From Adineta steineri (taxonomy: Eukaryota; Rotifera; Eurotatoria; Adinetida; Adinetidae), in contig CAJNOI010000096.1 in assembly GCA_905250115.1 (NCBI GenBank), forward strand, positions 1 to 64,000: DNA of 64,000 nt. The letters are read 5' to 3'. The translations under genes and the position numbers were made by a program. Below, in pieces: positions 48,901 to 59,080 of the stretch (positions are counted from its first letter, which is position 1; each line of letters opens with the position of its first letter). The notes beneath the pieces are model-generated. The model was not told the DNA's origin, made no database searches, and saw only the letters and a program-made list of their open reading frames with translations.

Positions 48901-49569
48901 AATTAATGTGAGCAAGGACTATTGGGTGAAACCCCCATTTCACCCAGTATTTCCAGCCAAATCCATATTTTTTGGTCGATGACCCCCTAGTTAAATGGTA
49001 TCATTCGATGCAGAATCAAATTCTGCATCCAGCATACCTTACTAGAACCGTAGCACACCTTTAGAAGCGAATGTCAGCAAGGATTACTAGGTGAAATCCC
49101 CATTTCACCCAGTCTTTCCACCCAAACTCATATTTTTGGCTTGATGACCCCCTAGTTCAAGTACACCATTCGATGCAGAATCAAATTCTGCAACCAGCAC
49201 ACCTTACTAGAACCGTAGCACACCTTTAGAAGCGAATGTCAGCAAGGATTACTGGGTGAAACTCCCATTTCACCCAGTATTTTCACCCAAATTCATATTT
49301 TTGGCTTGATGACCCCCTAGTTAAATGGTATCATTCGATGCAGAATTTAATTCTGCATCCAGCACAACCAACTAGAGAGCCAGCACACGTTCATGAGCGA
49401 ATGTCAGCAGGAAAAACTCGAATCCGCTGCTAACTTTCATCACGTGATACAATGAGAAGAAATCGTAAGCTTAATTAAATTAGAAAACTCGACAAGTGAT
49501 GAAATTTGATCATTGTCGTACATTTGATTTAATCGTTTATATTTTTGTGGAGTTTCATTGGAAACATAT

Positions 49570-49604
49570 GCCACACCCACTCACACACACACACACACAC
49601 TCAA
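49570..49604. repeat. AC dinucleotide microsatellite
   Basis: CCACACCCACTC is followed by about ten AC units just right of the mobile element. It resembles a degenerated half of the telomere-like family. Confidence 0.6.
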
Positions 49605-49933
49605 GATTATTTTTTGAGATTTTATCAATATTTTATAAATAAAAAAAATATTCTATTTGAATAAACTAACATTAAAATAGACTTTTTTTTTATCTTAACA
49701 ATCTTATAAAAAAATAAGAAAGTGAATTATTCAATCTTGACGAGAATATTTCAGATTGAAGATTTTGCTTGTAGATGAAGTCAAGTACGTCATAGTAGAT
49801 ACACGTAAATGAGTGTCCTCTATCACTTCAATAAAAATATTGGTGTATCGTTCATCGATGAATCATAACTATTTCATCAGATTGCAAAACTAACTAAGAT
49901 GTCTTCTTGATTTGTAACATATTTTGATATAAA

Positions 49934-50617
49934 ATGTCAATAGATCGTCATCGAAGTTGTTCTCCTGTAGATCTTTGGTATCTGTCATTGATAACTCCTT
50001 TGTCATCTCCCATTGGTCAACAAATTTTTGCACGGTCATTTCATTGCGCTTTCGATCGTCTTCATCCTTATTTTGAAGCTCAAGAACGAAATTACTTTTG
50101 TGGTGTTGCATGTGCATCAATTCTATTGAATGCCCTTTCATCTTCTCCTAAATGGACTCAATCGACACTCTATTCGACAGTTGCACAAACTTATATGTTG
50201 CATGGAATCACATTAACTAATTTATCAAATGTTCTTAGGAAATGTGGATTATCATCGATTATTCGACATTGTGAAGATGAAACAATTGAAGAACAATTTC
50301 GACGCGATATTAAAAACGAGCAAAACTTTCTTATTGTTAACTATTGGAGACAATTTGAAGGAAATGATAAAAATTATCCTTTACGATATGGTCATTTTAG
50401 TTTAGTAGCTGCATTTGATGAAATAACAGATCAAGTTCTTCTCCTAGATACGAGTAATGCAAAACATCCTCAACATTGGTTAGGAGTAAAACAATTAATT
50501 AGAATGATGTCTACATTTGATAGAACAGCAACAATGTCAAGAGGTTATCTTATTGTTAATCATACAAAAAATAATCAAACAAATGATTTGAATTCAAATT
50601 CTACATCGATTAAATAA
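49934..50617 (+). CDS. Phytochelatin-synthase-like cysteine protease
   Basis: A single exon of 227 residues that covers only the catalytic domain of the phytochelatin synthase family. This family works as a gamma-glutamylcysteine dipeptidyl transferase or glutathione peptidase. The papain-like triad is visible: C56 in EAQERNYFCGVACAS, H154 in RYGHFSLVAAF, and D172 in LLLDTSNAKHPQHWL. The spacing (C56, then His about 98 later and Asp 18 after that) is close to the known enzymes, and the PxHW block after Asp is conserved. There is no Cys-rich C-terminal half, as in bacterial and some animal relatives, so glutathione hydrolysis may be favoured over polymer synthesis. No signal peptide; probably cytosolic. 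Expected roles are metal detoxification or glutathione-conjugate turnover. Animal versions exist, so transfer is possible but not required. Confidence 0.85.
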   Translation: MSIDRHRSCSPVDLWYLSLITPLSSPIGQQIFARSFHCAFDRLHPYFEAQERNYFCGVACASILLNALSSSPKWTQSTLYSTVAQTYMLHGITLTNLSNVLRKCGLSSIIRHCEDETIEEQFRRDIKNEQNFLIVNYWRQFEGNDKNYPLRYGHFSLVAAFDEITDQVLLLDTSNAKHPQHWLGVKQLIRMMSTFDRTATMSRGYLIVNHTKNNQTNDLNSNSTSIK

Positions 50618-50804
50618 ATTTTCATTCACAAAACGCATATAAAACTCGTAAGCAAATACATTATTTATTGTCCCTACTGGAAAAAACAACGATGTCGACG
50701 TTGGTTGTGTCATGAACAGCTAATCAGAGTAGATGAAATATAAATAATACACTCACACCTACGATCTCAACATGGTTTTATTTTTCTATGAATTGTATTG
50801 TACA

Positions 50805-50985
50805 TCAGCGATATTTTTCTATGAAGAGTTTTTGATGACAAATTTTCTGTCCAACAGATTTTTTATATTTTAACGGTTCTTTATTTTTATCATTATAAAT
50901 TCCGTCAACAACATAAACAGCACCACGATCAAAACCAATTATTTCATTTGACAAGCCGCATGTTAAGGTTCTCTTCTTCACCCTT
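50805..50985 (-). CDS. Terminal exon, possibly lectin (SUEL)-like
   Basis: The minus strand is open for about 55 codons ending at 50805: RTLTCGLSNEIIGFDRGAVY, then VVDGIYNDKNKEPLKYKK, then SVGQKICHQKLFIEKYR and stop. The opening L-x-C-x3-x-EIIGFD-RGAVY resembles the start of galactose/rhamnose-binding (SUEL-type) lectin domains, but the YGR and second cysteine motifs are not clear. Upstream exons, expected beyond 50985 on the minus strand, were not identified. It is convergent with the phytochelatin-synthase-like gene. Confidence 0.4.
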
Positions 50986-51473
50986 AAAAATCGATCTCAG
51001 ATCAGATACGCTGGAATCTTCAGTCTTATATTATGTGGTTCACGAAAGATATGTGCTTAACAAGAGTAAAATTGTAACACCAGACGTGCTGAACAATTAA
51101 ACACGACGTGAGAGAAAGAGAAATGTATATATATTAGAAAAAAAACAAACAAAGAAATACAGAGAAGCTTCGTAAGTGAATTGAAAAAGTCCATTTTATA
51201 CTTCTAATGTAATCGGAATCCTTATGCATGCGCGCCATCATGAAAAATTGTTTCCCTTTCTTTCATGCTATTTGTTCGGGTTACGCTGGATGTAAGTGAG
51301 ACAATACTGATCTTTATCAAAATTCAACTCTCACACATTTATCTTATTTGATTACAAATCTCATTATCTAATTAACAATAAAATAAATCCAATATTGAAT
51401 ATGAATAGGAAATCAAAATATTTTAATTGATCTATTTATTAATTTTAATCTTGATTTAAATAAAAGAAAATCT

Positions 51474-52080
51474 TTACAAGAATCTAACTAGAATTAAAAA
51501 AGTAAGAAAAGTAAAACAAAAGTTGATAATTAATGATGAACTCTTATGAGATTGACCCGTATTAAATAAAAACCGATTGAAATGACTTTGTTGATAATAA
51601 TTCGAATTCTGTAAGTTATTTGAAGGTATTCGCATATCATTAAGATTAGCTTGAAAGAAAAATCAATAGTAAACATATTATTCTAAAAGAAAAAATTTAT
51701 TTTATTCTTACGATAATAATCCCGATTTCTATCTGGATATGTATCATATCGTTGAGAATCATAAGAACCTCCATTCATTACATTGACTGGTGTTGGATAT
51801 TGATAAACTTTTTCATTAAAAATCAATCCATTTCCTCCATAATTATTATTATGATTTATTCCATTAGAGATGTCCAGATCTGATTGAGAACTATATGCAC
51901 CATAATTATTATAAATAATCTCTCGACGATGACGACGATGATAAACTTTACAATTGATAACTAGATTTAAAATAATATATATATAAATATCCTTCCAATT
52001 TTATTTTCTAACAAACCTTGTATACTCAAACATACGAAGAGAGTAACTAAAATTCTTTTGAATAATATCGATGAACTCAT
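51474..52080 (-). CDS. Secreted GPI-type Tyr/Asn-rich protein
   Basis: Three minus-strand exons, 52080-52017, 51960-51712 and 51649-51474, join in phase (1, 1) to give 162 residues. The first exon encodes a signal peptide, MSSSILFKRILVTLFVCLS. The second encodes a basic patch (VYHRRHRRE) followed by a low-complexity stretch rich in Tyr, Asn, Gly and Ser. The third ends in a hydrophobic tail (LIINFCFTFLTFLILVRFL) at the very C-terminus, as in GPI-anchored proteins. Introns are 56 and 62 bp with normal ends. No known domain; it may be a cell-surface or cuticle-associated structural protein. Individual exons are short, so it is easily missed by open-frame scans. Confidence 0.7.
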
Positions 52081-53001
52081 ACTGAATGATATGCGTATGC
52101 ACAAACTAGACAAATAAAATATCGCCAAAAGAAATAAAGAGATTTTTCTACGTCGTCTTGATCATATTGAACAGTGATTTATTTTTTCATTTTTGTCTCA
52201 CCGATTTCTCGTCGTCTCATTTACTTCTTACATTCATTTTTCTCTTATGTTCTGTTCAATAGAAAGAAAAAAAACAGTTTTTTTTTCTTTTCTTCTCTTG
52301 CATATACTAGACAAGTATTTTGATAAATTGATCTATAAGAGTCTATTTTCATATTGTCAAACAGAATAAAGTACTGTATCACTAGACTAAAGGATGCCCA
52401 TCATTGAGCAAAGTTTGTTTTTATAATATTTTAATCTTGACTAGATTTATCATTGCGTTATTTATTCATTTCATTAATCGATATACTTCTCTTGTTTATC
52501 CTTTTTCATCATTTATAGATTAGTTATATAAATATATTATATGGAATAATAATGTAAATATAAAATAAACATTATAGGAAATGATTTACAAACGCTGAGA
52601 AAAAGGGGGAAACCCACATTCACATCCTCAATCATTCGAGTTGTATTTTGTTGAAAACTTCGAGTTCATGTGTCTAATTTAATTCTGAATATAGTTTTCG
52701 TGTTTAACATAATATTTGATATTTTTGTTAATGATTGAAAGCATATTCAATTTGAACTTCTGACATTTATTTTGAGAGTATAAAAACAAAACTGATTTAA
52801 ACTCAAATGAAAAGATTAATATTAAACTTTATCTATTGATTAGAAGATATTATCGAGAATAATAGATTAAAAATGACATTTTACTGTATAAGTAATAAAA
52901 TATTTGATTTAAAAATCCATAGAATTCTTCTAACTATTTAGACTTACCTGGAAAAAGAACGTGAGTGAATTGGAAATTTGAACAACAAATAATAATTGAA
53001 T

Positions 53002-53763
53002 ATGCAATCAATGTTTTTCATTTTAATTTTTATTATTGTACAATATAATATAAATGCTGAAAAAGAAGAAGAAGAAGAAGTTGTTGTTGTTAATCTTCGA
53101 ATTGAAGGAAATGAAAAAACAATATTTGAAGGATCAATAACAACAAAAGGACATCGAGTTACAACATTATCTGGTGGAACAAATAAATGTGATGAAACCA
53201 ATAATAATCTTAGTCAAATATCTGGACCTACATTAATAAGTACTTTAAATCTAGCTGCTATGACAAATGATTTTACTTGGGATGGGTAACGTTAATCTAC
53301 ATATTAAATAAAATCATCTAGATAAATTAATTTTCTTATTTCATTTAGAACATATAATAAACTTTATGATGATTATTTTGTTACACGTATTGAAAATAAT
53401 TCTATAACTGATTCTAAATATTGGAGTACTCTTATTGATTATAAAATGACAGAAATAGGTGGATGTCAACAAAAAGTAAAACAAGGACAAAATATTCTTT
53501 TTGCTTATGATGCTTTTAATAAAAAACATTTTCTTAAACTTGAAACATTAAAAAAAACTATTCAAATTGGATCTCCACTTACAATTAAAGTTACAGATGG
53601 ACAAACTGGTCAACCAATTCATGGTGCAATTGTTGGAGATAAACAAACAAATATTCAAGGATATATTACAATTATATTTTATAAATTAGGTATTCAAATA
53701 CTTAAAGCTCATCGTTTAGATTCTATAAGATCTAATCAAGTTATCATCAACGTTACTCAATAA
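53002..53763 (+). CDS. Secreted two-domain protein (DUF4430-like plus Ig-like)
   Basis: Exons 53002-53285 and 53349-53763 join over a 63-bp intron to give 232 residues. The signal peptide is MQSMFFILIFIIVQYNINA, followed by a Glu-rich stretch. The first part reads VNLRIEGNEKTIFEGSITT, TNKCDETNNN, then DFTWDGTYNKLYDDYFVTRI and GGCQQKV, with two cysteines that can pair. The end, GSPLTIKVTDGQTGQPIHGA, then a glycine turn and DSIRSNQVIINV, looks like a small beta-sandwich (Ig/CNA-B-like) domain. The order resembles secreted bacterial and fungal proteins containing DUF4430-like domains. This assignment is from pattern memory and not certain. Extracellular. A foreign origin with a later-gained intron is plausible. 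Confidence 0.75.
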
Positions 53764-54127
53764 TTTCAACTATTTATTTTATTGTCAAACATTTGTATTT
53801 TTCAATAAATAATCCAATTAGATAATATTCATCACGATATTATTCTAAATGATCATTTCTTCTATATACTTTTTACAATGAAATAAAAGAGAGAGTTCAC
53901 AAATCGGTCATTAATATCGATGAAAAGGTTAGATTTGAAATTTAATAAAAACAAATGTTAAGATAAAAACATTTAACTTAATAAAATATAAAATTCGACT
54001 AGAATTACGTCAGATCTTATGTAAATGTTAAAGGGATTACATTTATTTTGTTCGATTGATAGATAAATATAAAATATTTTCAAATTTATTCTGTTCTGGA
54101 ATTTAACATTTCAAAATAACACATCAA

Positions 54128-55734
54128 ATGTATATCAGTCAATCACTTGATACACTTATTTCGAAAGATAATCAAAAACGAAAATGGTGGCATAGTTATA
54201 GACTTGTCATTATCGGTATATCTTTTATTCTTTTAGCACTTGCTATAATTACTACTCTTGCTCTACTATTAAAATGCGTTGTTCTTGTATCGATCAAGCC
54301 ACAAACTACAATCATATCTACTATTGTAACATCTTCAATAACTACTACGACTGTGAAACAACAAAGTAAGTTTTAAAGGAACATATCTTAATCTTGATAT
54401 ATACATGTACTTAATTTACATTTCATGGCAATCTTCATACTTTCATTCCATTTTAGAGTCTTTTAGAATCATTCGAAATTAGATTTATTCAACAGTTTAG
54501 TTCCAGTAATTGAAAGTCAATTTATTTTTGTAAACTATGCATAATCAAAAATAAAAAATTCACTATTAACTTTGATTTTATTTATATATATATATATATG
54601 ATCGCCTTTGTCGGAAGACGAACTTTCTTTTATGAACGATAGAATAGACGTGTTGTTTATATCTATATTATATCGAAATAGTATTATATTTAGCTAGAAA
54701 ATAAAATACTTTGAAGGAAGATAATGAAATATTTTTGTTTAGATTGGATTAATACTGATCGAATGAGTAATGGACGAAATTTTCATACAGCAACTCTATT
54801 AAATAATGGAAAAGTATTAGTTACTGGTGGATTATCTTCTAATCCTTTGAATAGTGCTGAATTATATGATCCGTCAAGAGATATTTGGACAATTACGAGT
54901 AGTATGAATTTCTCACGATATCATCATACAGCAACTTTATTAGAAAATGGAAAAGTGTTAATTACTGGTGGAAATGATGGTCATAATAGTATTAATACTA
55001 CTGAATTGTATGATCCATTAACTGAAAGTTGGCTCACTGTTAGTAATATGAATAATGAACGAATTGATCATACAGCATCTCTATTAGATAATGGAAAAGT
55101 ATTGGTTACTGGTGGGAAAAGTGGGAATGATTATTTAAATACTGCTGAATTATATGATCCATTAACAAACAATTGGATAAAAACTAGTAGTATGAATAAT
55201 GCTCGAGTAGAACATACAGCAACTTTATTAAAAAATGGAAAAATCTTAGTAACTGGTGGACATAATATTCAGGTTTTAAATAGTGCGGAATTATATGATC
55301 CATTTAAAGGAAGTTGGACAATAACTGGTAAAATGATAAATGCACGATATTCTCATACAGCATCATTATTAATAGATGGAAAAGTATTAGTTACTGGTGG
55401 TCTTAATCAGAATGCTTTAAATAGTGCTGAATTATATGATCCATTCACTGAAAATTGGACAAGTACAACTAATATGAATTCTACACGTTGGTATTCAACA
55501 GCATCTCTATTAAATAATGGAAAAGTATTAATTACTGGTGGATCTAATAATGAAATATTAAATACTGTTGAATTATATGATCCTTCAAAACAAACTTGGA
55601 CAATTATTAATAATATGACTAATACACGATATTCTCATACAGCAACTATATTAAATAATGGAAATGTTTTAGTTATGGGTGGACGAAATTCCTCGATGGC
55701 TTTAGATACTGCAGAATTATATTCGCCATTATAA
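54128..55734 (+). CDS. Type II membrane protein with seven Kelch blades
   Basis: Exons 54128-54365 and 54743-55734 join in phase 1 to give 409 residues. A short basic cytoplasmic tail (NQKRKWWHSYR) precedes the signal anchor (LVIIGISFILLALAIITTLA). A Thr/Ser-rich stalk (SSITTTTVKQQ) follows, then seven repeats of about 46 residues with the core HTATLLNNGKVLVTGG, then AELYDP, a tryptophan and a methionine. The last repeat lacks its final strand, which the initial DWINTDRM segment can supply, closing a seven-bladed propeller in the usual way. The repeat consensus is like bacterial galactose-oxidase-type Kelch proteins. No catalytic copper ligands were noticed. Its design (anchor, Thr/Ser stalk, propeller) parallels the NHL genes at the left of the window, suggesting a surface binding protein. 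Confidence 0.9.
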
Positions 55735-57290
55735 ATTAAAATAATCACAAACTTTTCGTATTTAATGCTATAATATTATCTTTTCAGAAATAGTTAGACA
55801 ATTTTCAATAAAAATATTTAGAATTTCCCTTTAATTTTACTGGGCAAGTCAAGGACAGAACAGAGACATAGATTTGAATGATCATATTAGATTATCACGA
55901 ATAGATATTTTCATCTATTTCACTATTGTGTTACAAATTATTTTAAATGTTTTTTCAGTTTGATAAAATATATTTAGTAAACATGAGAAATTTAATAAAT
56001 TTTTCACTTTCTTCAATTATTCTCGTTTCGAATATCTGTGAAAATTAGCAATGAAGTATTAAGACAATAATTTATCGATTTCTTCCTATAAATCTACAAT
56101 AGTTTGTTTTTATTTTTATATTCTAATATTGAATATGTGAAATATTCTAGAAGATGCGGTGACGCAGAACTAAAATAAATCTCAAAGTTCGCTTGTAGTC
56201 TTTTATTTTGATAATACATGTGCGCATAATGAAGAACGCAAGATCTATATTTGTATGAACCTCATCAGACGAGAAGAGTAGTTGACTGAAAAAAAAAAGA
56301 AGAAAAAAAAAAAGAAAAGAAAAGTTCGATTAGTCATTATTTTGTGCAAACTACCTTATTAGTAATGCAAAAAAAGACCATACTTTTTACTCATACTTTC
56401 TATTTTTCTTCAATTCTCTTCATTATTTTTTTCGCCGTAACCACTCGGTACAATGTAAGTGACATATTTTTCTTCTTTTTCTTCGTTCTAAACAACAAAA
56501 AAACAACAGTCAGTCGAAGTAAAAAGATTTTTAACTGCGTCTTTCGACATCCTTAATAATAATCAAGTCAATCTTGTTAGAGATGATTCTGTTGAAAAAT
56601 AAATTAGTTTAGAAATAAGTCTGTAGGTCTATTTTAGTTTTGTGAACATAAAATAAATTTCGTATTATATTTTTTCTATTGAAATAAAATCTAAATAGAA
56701 GAGAAAATAAAATTAACATTTTTTAAACAGTTGAGTTTTTCATAGATTATTAGGATTTTTTACGATAAGATTAATATTAAATAAAGAGAAAAAATTTTCT
56801 TTATTTTTTATTGTTTTGTTTCTATGTTAAAATTTGTAGTGAACATTTTTCTCTCGTTTTTTTTGTGTCATTGAATTGATTTTGTAAGCTAAGTACATTT
56901 TTTTGCTTCATTTTATAACAGTTTGAGATTGCATTAGTAAACATTTTCTTACGAATAAACTTATCCAGGTTTACAATTGATTTTATTCTTTCAACTATTT
57001 GTCAGAGAAAACAATAGTTATTTATTGAAAAACTTCTCAAATTGTTCTAACAAAGTTACATATTAGTATATGATTTATTAAATATTAACAATAAACTTAG
57101 AAAATAAAACACATAGAATTGATAAAAAAAATTTTATTATCTTATTTTGTCAATTGACTCATATACAATATATATATATCTATGACTCATCTCATGTCTC
57201 ATTTATATATATTTTGTTAAATTAAAATAAATCTTTTTTTTCTATTTTAGGAAAATTTAATTTTATGAAAAAGTGAATTATTTTAAATAA
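55735..57290. other. Intergenic region upstream of nuclear receptor
   Basis: AT-rich without a supported gene. An A-rich purine tract lies near 56288-56323. TTTTAG at about 57246-57250 precedes the nuclear receptor ATG by 40 bp and may end a 5' UTR intron or mark a spliced-leader acceptor. Confidence 0.45.
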
Positions 57291-59080
57291 ATGATGTTAT
57301 CTAACATATCACTAAGTCCAAGTCGAAAACGACAACGAGTAATGATTATTACTGCTGATGATGATATTATTGATGAAATTGAAAAAACTAATAATATATC
57401 ATTAATAGAACAAATTGTTCTTCCATCTCAAGACAACAATAATAATAAAAGATCGAATCAACAAGTTAGCATTTCTTTATTCTAATAAACAAAAAAAACA
57501 ATGTTTTTATTTTATTTTCAGAATCCAGTCGAATCATTCTATCCAAAGAATAAATCTAAAAGTGGTTCTTTGATTTGTGTTGTTTGTGAATCATCAGCAT
57601 CTGGATATAATTTTGGTGCAATTGCTTGTGAAAGTTGTAAAGCTTTCTTTCGTCGTCATGCGAGAAAAGAACCTGTAAGTATCATAAGAAATTTCTGTTA
57701 TTTTCTAACTCTTAATACCTACTCGAAATTGATTAATCATAAAAAGACAAGATAAATATGAAGGATGAAACATACTTTATCTTGATTCTATACATTTTAA
57801 TCATTATCAAAATGAAAATATGTTTTTTTTGTTTAGACTGCTTTTCATTGTAGTGACAAAAATGATTGTAAAATAACATCTGAAACACGTCGAAATTGTT
57901 CAGCATGTCGTTTAGCCAAATGTTTTTCTAGTGGAATGCAATGTGATCGACTTTCATCGGTAAAAATAAAATAAAATAAAAATCAAACAAAAATATTAAT
58001 TTAAAGAACTTATTTTTAGATTGAACAAAAAGCAGAAAAACGTCGTCAAATCGAAGAAAATCGAAAATTAGCATCAAATTTAAAATCTAAAATAAATGAA
58101 GAAGAAATTCAATTTTCATCATTAACATGTTCAGATAATGTAACAAGAATATTTTTCGAAAAAAAAAAATCTTATTTTATTTCTTAATTTTTCTATTATT
58201 TCTAGTTAATTCCATCAATAGATACAAATGTTCTTTTTACAGATTTTACTTATCTTTTACAAACTCAACCACAACAAGCATTACTCACTTCAGACGATTT
58301 ACAACGTATTGAAACTATATCTAATTCTTATCATAATCGTATTGAATTTGGTAATGAGATATAATTATTTCAGATTTTTTATCTTTGTTTCTATCTATAT
58401 ATATTTTAGCGGCTCGTAGTGGTCTTCCATGGGATCCATCAATGCATACAAAAACATTTATTGAAGTTCTTAATAGTCAATCAGTACCAGTTATGAGACT
58501 TTTATCATATTTTAAACAAATACCTGAATTTGATCAATTAAATGTTGATGACAAAGTAACTTTAATAAAACATAATCTTATAACAATTCTTGGTATCAAT
58601 ACAGCACTTTCATATAAAACTGATACGTGTGAAATAATCGAAAATGATTCTGATGCTCCATCAAATACCCAATACTATTCAGTACTTCATGGTTATCAGA
58701 TTTGTAAACAATTACACAAAATCTTTCATTCATTTTTAGAAATAGCTCAATGTGATAGAAAAATAATTGAATTAATTCTTATTATACTTATTCTTACAAA
58801 AGGTTTTTCAATAACGAATTATAATGATGATGAACAAATACTTAATGATAATATGTCTGTATATCGTGCACATAATTATTATACAGAATTATTATGGAAA
58901 TATATTGAAACTAATCATGGATATAAAAAAGCTATTGATTTATTTAGTCAACTTATTCCTCATGTTATTTCATGGCAAAAACTTCATGATGATATGAGAA
59001 ATAATATATTAAAAACATTATCACCAGATGATACAAAACAATTATTACCAATTATGAAATCAATATTACGTATTTTATAA
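57291..59080 (+). CDS. Nuclear hormone receptor
   Basis: Six exons, 57291-57464, 57522-57674, 57837-57959, 58020-58139, 58206-58350 and 58410-59080, sum to 462 codons in phase (461 residues). The DNA-binding domain spans about 77-150. Its first zinc module has CVVC and CESC, with P-box CESCKAFFRR; the second has C114, C120, C130 and C133, followed by RLAKCF. The hinge is Lys/Glu-rich. The ligand-binding domain (about 210-461) includes FDQLNVDDKVTLIKHNLI, matching the helix 3-4 signature of the family. The C-terminal AF-2 helix is not obvious in MKSILRIL, so classical coactivator binding may be weak. It should act as a ligand-modulated transcription factor in the nucleus. The subfamily cannot be fixed by eye. 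Confidence 0.92.

Larger units (their letters stand above)
44825..49445. mobile_element. 4.6-kb terminal-inverted-repeat element
   Basis: The ends are ACGTGATGAAAGTTAGCAGC at 44825 and its reverse complement finishing at 49445. Over about the first 135 bp the two ends differ at roughly one position, and similarity continues through the subterminal repeats. The element is flanked by GATACAAT on both sides (44817-44824 and 49446-49453), an 8-bp target-site duplication. Each end carries about three copies of a unit of about 165 bp (left 44860-46165, interrupted by a nested insertion; right 48905-49440, inverted). The 2.7-kb core (46.2-48.9 kb) is AT-rich with only short open frames and no recognisable transposase. 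It is therefore likely non-autonomous. An 8-bp duplication fits hAT, P or Merlin, but the terminal bases are not diagnostic. Near-identical ends suggest recent insertion. Confidence 0.85.

Noticed and set aside
47101-48943. Transposase in the core of the 4.6-kb element
   Set aside because: The available frames are short and lack DDE/D-like blocks, zinc fingers or dimerisation motifs.
44817-49453. Firm assignment of the 4.6-kb element to hAT
   Set aside because: The 8-bp duplication fits several superfamilies and no transposase or diagnostic terminal bases are visible.
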